Positions 62,028 through 64,000 of a stretch of DNA of 64,000 nt are shown piece by piece. Below the pieces are notes generated by a model, which saw only the letters and a program-made list of their open reading frames with translations, was not told where the DNA came from and did no database searches. How positions within the stretch are numbered: position 1 is the first letter of the stretch; each line of letters begins with the position of its first letter. Origin of the DNA: Alteribacter aurantiacus DSM 18675 (GTDB lineage: Bacteria; Bacillota; Bacilli; Bacillales; Salisediminibacteriaceae); NCBI RefSeq assembly GCF_000429705.1, contig NZ_KE386941.1:2158781-2222780 (forward strand). The letters run 5' to 3'. Position numbers and translations under genes: made by a program.

Positions 62028-62825
62028 TTATAGCATGTGCAAACGAGCAGTAACAAATGCCAACATATGGAGAAAAACATCTTCTTTTCCAGGATCATTT
62101 AGTACCTCATGATAAAAATCAGGCCATTCACGGTACGCTTTATCATCAATTTCCAATGTATTGAACCAGCGCTCCACTTCCTCCTTATTCACGATCAAAT
62201 CATCGCCTCCCTGCATGACAAGCAAAGGCAAATTAGGAAACTCACGCGCTTCATGATGAGCACGATCGATCGCTTTGACGAGCTCTGCATAATAGCGTGC
62301 GCTCACATTTTTAACTAGCATCCCGTCTTGTTCGTCTCTGTCTCTCATCCACGGATCTCTGGTTCCAGAGCCTGGAGCAAGCCCTGAAGGAAGAGACACG
62401 GTCGGCCATACCCGTGTAAGAGACTTGGAGATTGCCCGTTTATAAAGGGGAGGAGTATTGGCAAGTCCAAGACATGGTGAGGACAAAACAAGCATATCCG
62501 GTCTTAGAGAAGAACTCACTTCCGATTGGACTAAGAGGGAAATCAAACCTCCCATACTATGACCAAGTTGGATGACAGGCAAGTCATACTTTTTCGCCTC
62601 TCTCATCCATGGAATTACAGCCTGAAAGTAATCATCAAAACTGTTAATGTGCCCTCGTCTTCCCTTCGTTGTTCCTTGTCCGGGCAAATCACCCATGATT
62701 ACGTGATACCCAAAACGGTTCAGCTGACGAACGAGCCACTCATAACGAACGTGATATTCACCAGCCCCATGAACAATGACAAATACACCTTTGGCTTCTT
62801 TGTCCTTCACTTCCCATTTCCACAT
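62028..62825 (-). CDS. ytpA: Alpha/beta hydrolase YtpA (lysophospholipase-like)
   Basis: A 265-residue hydrolase with nucleophile motif G-H-S-M-G-G near residue 88, an Asp in Q-G-G-D-D-L near 210 and the His in F-Y-H-E-V-L near 240. YtpA in Bacillus subtilis is tied to the phospholipid antibiotic bacilysocin. The ATG follows AAAGGGTGA. It is the upstream gene of a probable ytpA-ytpB unit. The antibiotic link cannot be inferred from sequence alone. Confidence 0.88.
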   Translation of the reverse strand: MWKWEVKDKEAKGVFVIVHGAGEYHVRYEWLVRQLNRFGYHVIMGDLPGQGTTKGRRGHINSFDDYFQAVIPWMREAKKYDLPVIQLGHSMGGLISLLVQSEVSSSLRPDMLVLSSPCLGLANTPPLYKRAISKSLTRVWPTVSLPSGLAPGSGTRDPWMRDRDEQDGMLVKNVSARYYAELVKAIDRAHHEAREFPNLPLLVMQGGDDLIVNKEEVERWFNTLEIDDKAYREWPDFYHEVLNDPGKEDVFLHMLAFVTARLHML

Positions 62826-62940
62826 AACATGTCACCCTTTCTTTTCTCTATCTTGGCTCTTTTAGGATATCCACGTCAAGCGCCGCCTCTTCTATTCTGA
62901 TAAAATGAAATCACATCCATAAGTTGAGAGGAGAAAGCCT

Positions 62941-63462
62941 ATGAAAATCTATCCTTATAAAGACCATTATCCCGTGATCGATCCATCTGTTTTTTTAGCC
63001 GACGGCGTTGTCATCACTGGGGATGTTTCTGTAAAAAAAGATGCAAGCATTTGGTTTAACACAGTCATTCGAGGAGACGTGGCCCCGACTTACATCGGTG
63101 AACGAGTGAACATTCAAGATAACAGTACACTACACCAAAGTCCTGAAAATCCTCTCGTATTAGAAGATGGTGTCACAGTCGGTCACCAATGCATCCTACA
63201 TAGCTGTGTAATAAAAAAAGACGCTCTTATTGGCATGGGCGCCACGATCCTTGATCGTGCAGAAATCGGTGAAGGTGCGTTTGTAGGTGCCGGCAGCCTC
63301 GTCCCTCCCGGAAAAAAGATTCCTCCCCGTACGTTAGCATTGGGAAGCCCCGCAAAGGTTGTCCGTGATCTCACAGAAGATGACGTAAAGGATATGGAAC
63401 GGATCCGCCGAGAGTATGTAGAAAAAGGGCAGTATTATAAAAGCCTAATAGAGAATGATTGA
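62941..63462 (+). CDS. ytoA: Gamma-carbonic-anhydrase-like protein YtoA
   Basis: A 173-residue left-handed beta-helix hexapeptide-repeat protein. Metal-ligand positions H-Q in S-T-L-H-Q and H in V-G-H-Q-C-I-L-H are conserved, as in gamma-class carbonic anhydrases and YrdA. Activity is often weak in this group, so the function is tentative. The ATG follows GAGAGGAGAAA. It is the last member of the ytpB-ytpA-ytoA neighbourhood and is divergent from ytpA. Confidence 0.9.
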   Translation: MKIYPYKDHYPVIDPSVFLADGVVITGDVSVKKDASIWFNTVIRGDVAPTYIGERVNIQDNSTLHQSPENPLVLEDGVTVGHQCILHSCVIKKDALIGMGATILDRAEIGEGAFVGAGSLVPPGKKIPPRTLALGSPAKVVRDLTEDDVKDMERIRREYVEKGQYYKSLIEND

Positions 63463-63470
63463 TTGACTTT

Positions 63471-63499
63471 GAGCCTCCTTTTCGGGGGCTCTTTTTTTT
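63471..63499 (+). terminator. Terminator of ytoA
   Basis: A GAGCC...GGCTC stem with a short loop is followed by a T run, 8 bp after the stop codon. Confidence 0.85.
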
Positions 63500-63548
63500 A
63501 AGCTAGCAGGAGCAACGAGCATTCTAAGTTGGTTATTTTCACACTTAA

Positions 63549-63650
63549 CTCCGCTAATTCAGAAATAAGTACGCCAATTACACATTTATCTCCGCTAATT
63601 CAAATATAAGTACGCCAATTACACACTTATCTCCGCCAAACGACAAATAA
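63549..63650. repeat. Phased tandem repeat, 41-bp period (CTCCGC/GTACGC type)
   Basis: Five units of 20, 21, 20, 21 and 20 nt start at 63549, 63569, 63590, 63610 and 63631. They alternate between CTCCGC and GTACGC openings. The rhythm is the same as at 43.9 kb, but the sequence is unrelated beyond the CTC/GT starts. It lies downstream of ytoA. Confidence 0.85.
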
Positions 63651-63811
63651 GCGGATCATACGAAACGCGAGAGACCACCGCACGTTGCCACCTCAAGAAA
63701 TTCATTTCTATCCTGTTCTTTTTTCTTATCAAAAGCTTCACACTTCCCTTACTCTATCTTAATATTTCCCTAATATGCTTGAAGTAAAGATTGTAACAGG
63801 GAGGAATTCCA

Positions 63812-64000
63812 TTGGTTAAATCGCTTGAATGGATTTTTTCAACAGACCGTTCGATTTTTAAGGCCATTAACCGCTGCAAAGAACAGACCCATTACCATTT
63901 TAGTATGGGCCTTCTCACTCACCTTGGCGGCGCAGTGATAACCGTCACACTCGCAGTTTCGCTTTTAATCGTCTCTACTCCGGAATGGAGAGGGGTGGCC
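63812..64000 (+). CDS. PAP2-family phosphatase, 5' part
   Basis: A TTG start (63812) lies 7 nt after GGGAGGA. 63 codons are visible. The stretch F-K-A-I-N-R and the L-T-H-L-G-G-A-V motif followed by a hydrophobic segment match the N-terminus of membrane PAP2 phosphatases (undecaprenyl- or phosphatidate-phosphatase type). The catalytic K-x-R and H motifs would lie beyond the window edge, so activity cannot be judged. Confidence 0.75.
   Translation, partial: MVKSLEWIFSTDRSIFKAINRCKEQTHYHFSMGLLTHLGGAVITVTLAVSLLIVSTPEWRGVA

Overview
The window looks like a core-chromosome segment of a low-GC Gram-positive spore-former of the Bacillaceae, probably a moderately halophilic genus near Halobacillus, Pontibacillus or Thalassobacillus. 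The evidence is the gene set and order (relatives of Bacillus subtilis ytpP, ytoQ, ytoP, ytzB, ytnP, trmB, ytzH, ytmP, amyX, ytlQ, ytlP, ytkP, pepV, ytzE, ytgP/murJ, ytfP, leuS, ytqA, ytqB, ytpB, ytpA, ytoA), strong GGAGG ribosome sites with frequent GTG and TTG starts, a leuS T-box and acidic secreted proteins. The genus is an inference. I see no rRNA, tRNA, prophage, intact insertion sequence or CRISPR array.

Layout. 0-5 kb: thioredoxin-like YtpP with a lone PTS IIC permease, a lipoprotein, YtoQ, a DUF84 NTPase, the M42 peptidase YtoP and YtzB. 5-10.5 kb: two tandem secreted Vpr-like subtilases. 11-14.5 kb: YtnP lactonase, TrmB, two small YtzH-like proteins and the kinase-like YtmP. 14.6-25.8 kb: glycogen metabolism, with pullulanase divergent from glgB-glgC-glgD-glgA-glgP and a consensus CcpA cre site between them. 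25.8-33 kb: YtlQ, ThpR, a cysteine synthase, an MFS permease, PepV, YtzE, an RsuA-type pseudouridine synthase and a reductase-like protein. 33-39 kb: two SEDS proteins, a WrbA/HxlR divergon and MurJ. 39-47.5 kb: a VWA lipoprotein with an 11-residue repeat tail, YjbQ, ProC, YtfP, the hmp/nsrR divergon with two palindromic operators, and an AGCS symporter. 47.5-52.5 kb: PspA behind a sigma-W-type promoter, facing a large membrane-anchored coiled-coil protein, then a truncated amine oxidase and a Gln-rich membrane protein. 52.9-64 kb: leuS with its T-box, an MFS permease, threonine aldolase, the tRNA wobble-uridine pair mnmL/mnmM (ytqA/ytqB), an AEC permease, the C35-terpene synthase YtpB, YtpA, YtoA and the start of a PAP2 phosphatase.

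How genes work together. GlgC/GlgD make ADP-glucose, GlgA polymerises it, GlgB branches it, and GlgP and pullulanase take it down; the cre site suggests carbon-source control. NsrR with Hmp forms a nitric-oxide response. PspA and its convergent neighbour are candidates for an envelope-stress pair. MnmL and MnmM share a 4-bp overlap and act in one tRNA modification pathway.

No clear new defence or biosynthetic system is visible. The least explained items are: phased 20/21-nt tandem repeats just after stop codons at 43.9, 59.9 and 63.6 kb; three foldback or inverted-repeat elements at 21.6, 39.1 and 48.3 kb; the 11-residue W/Y repeat of the VWA lipoprotein; the large coiled-coil partner of PspA; and a long structured leader before ytzE.
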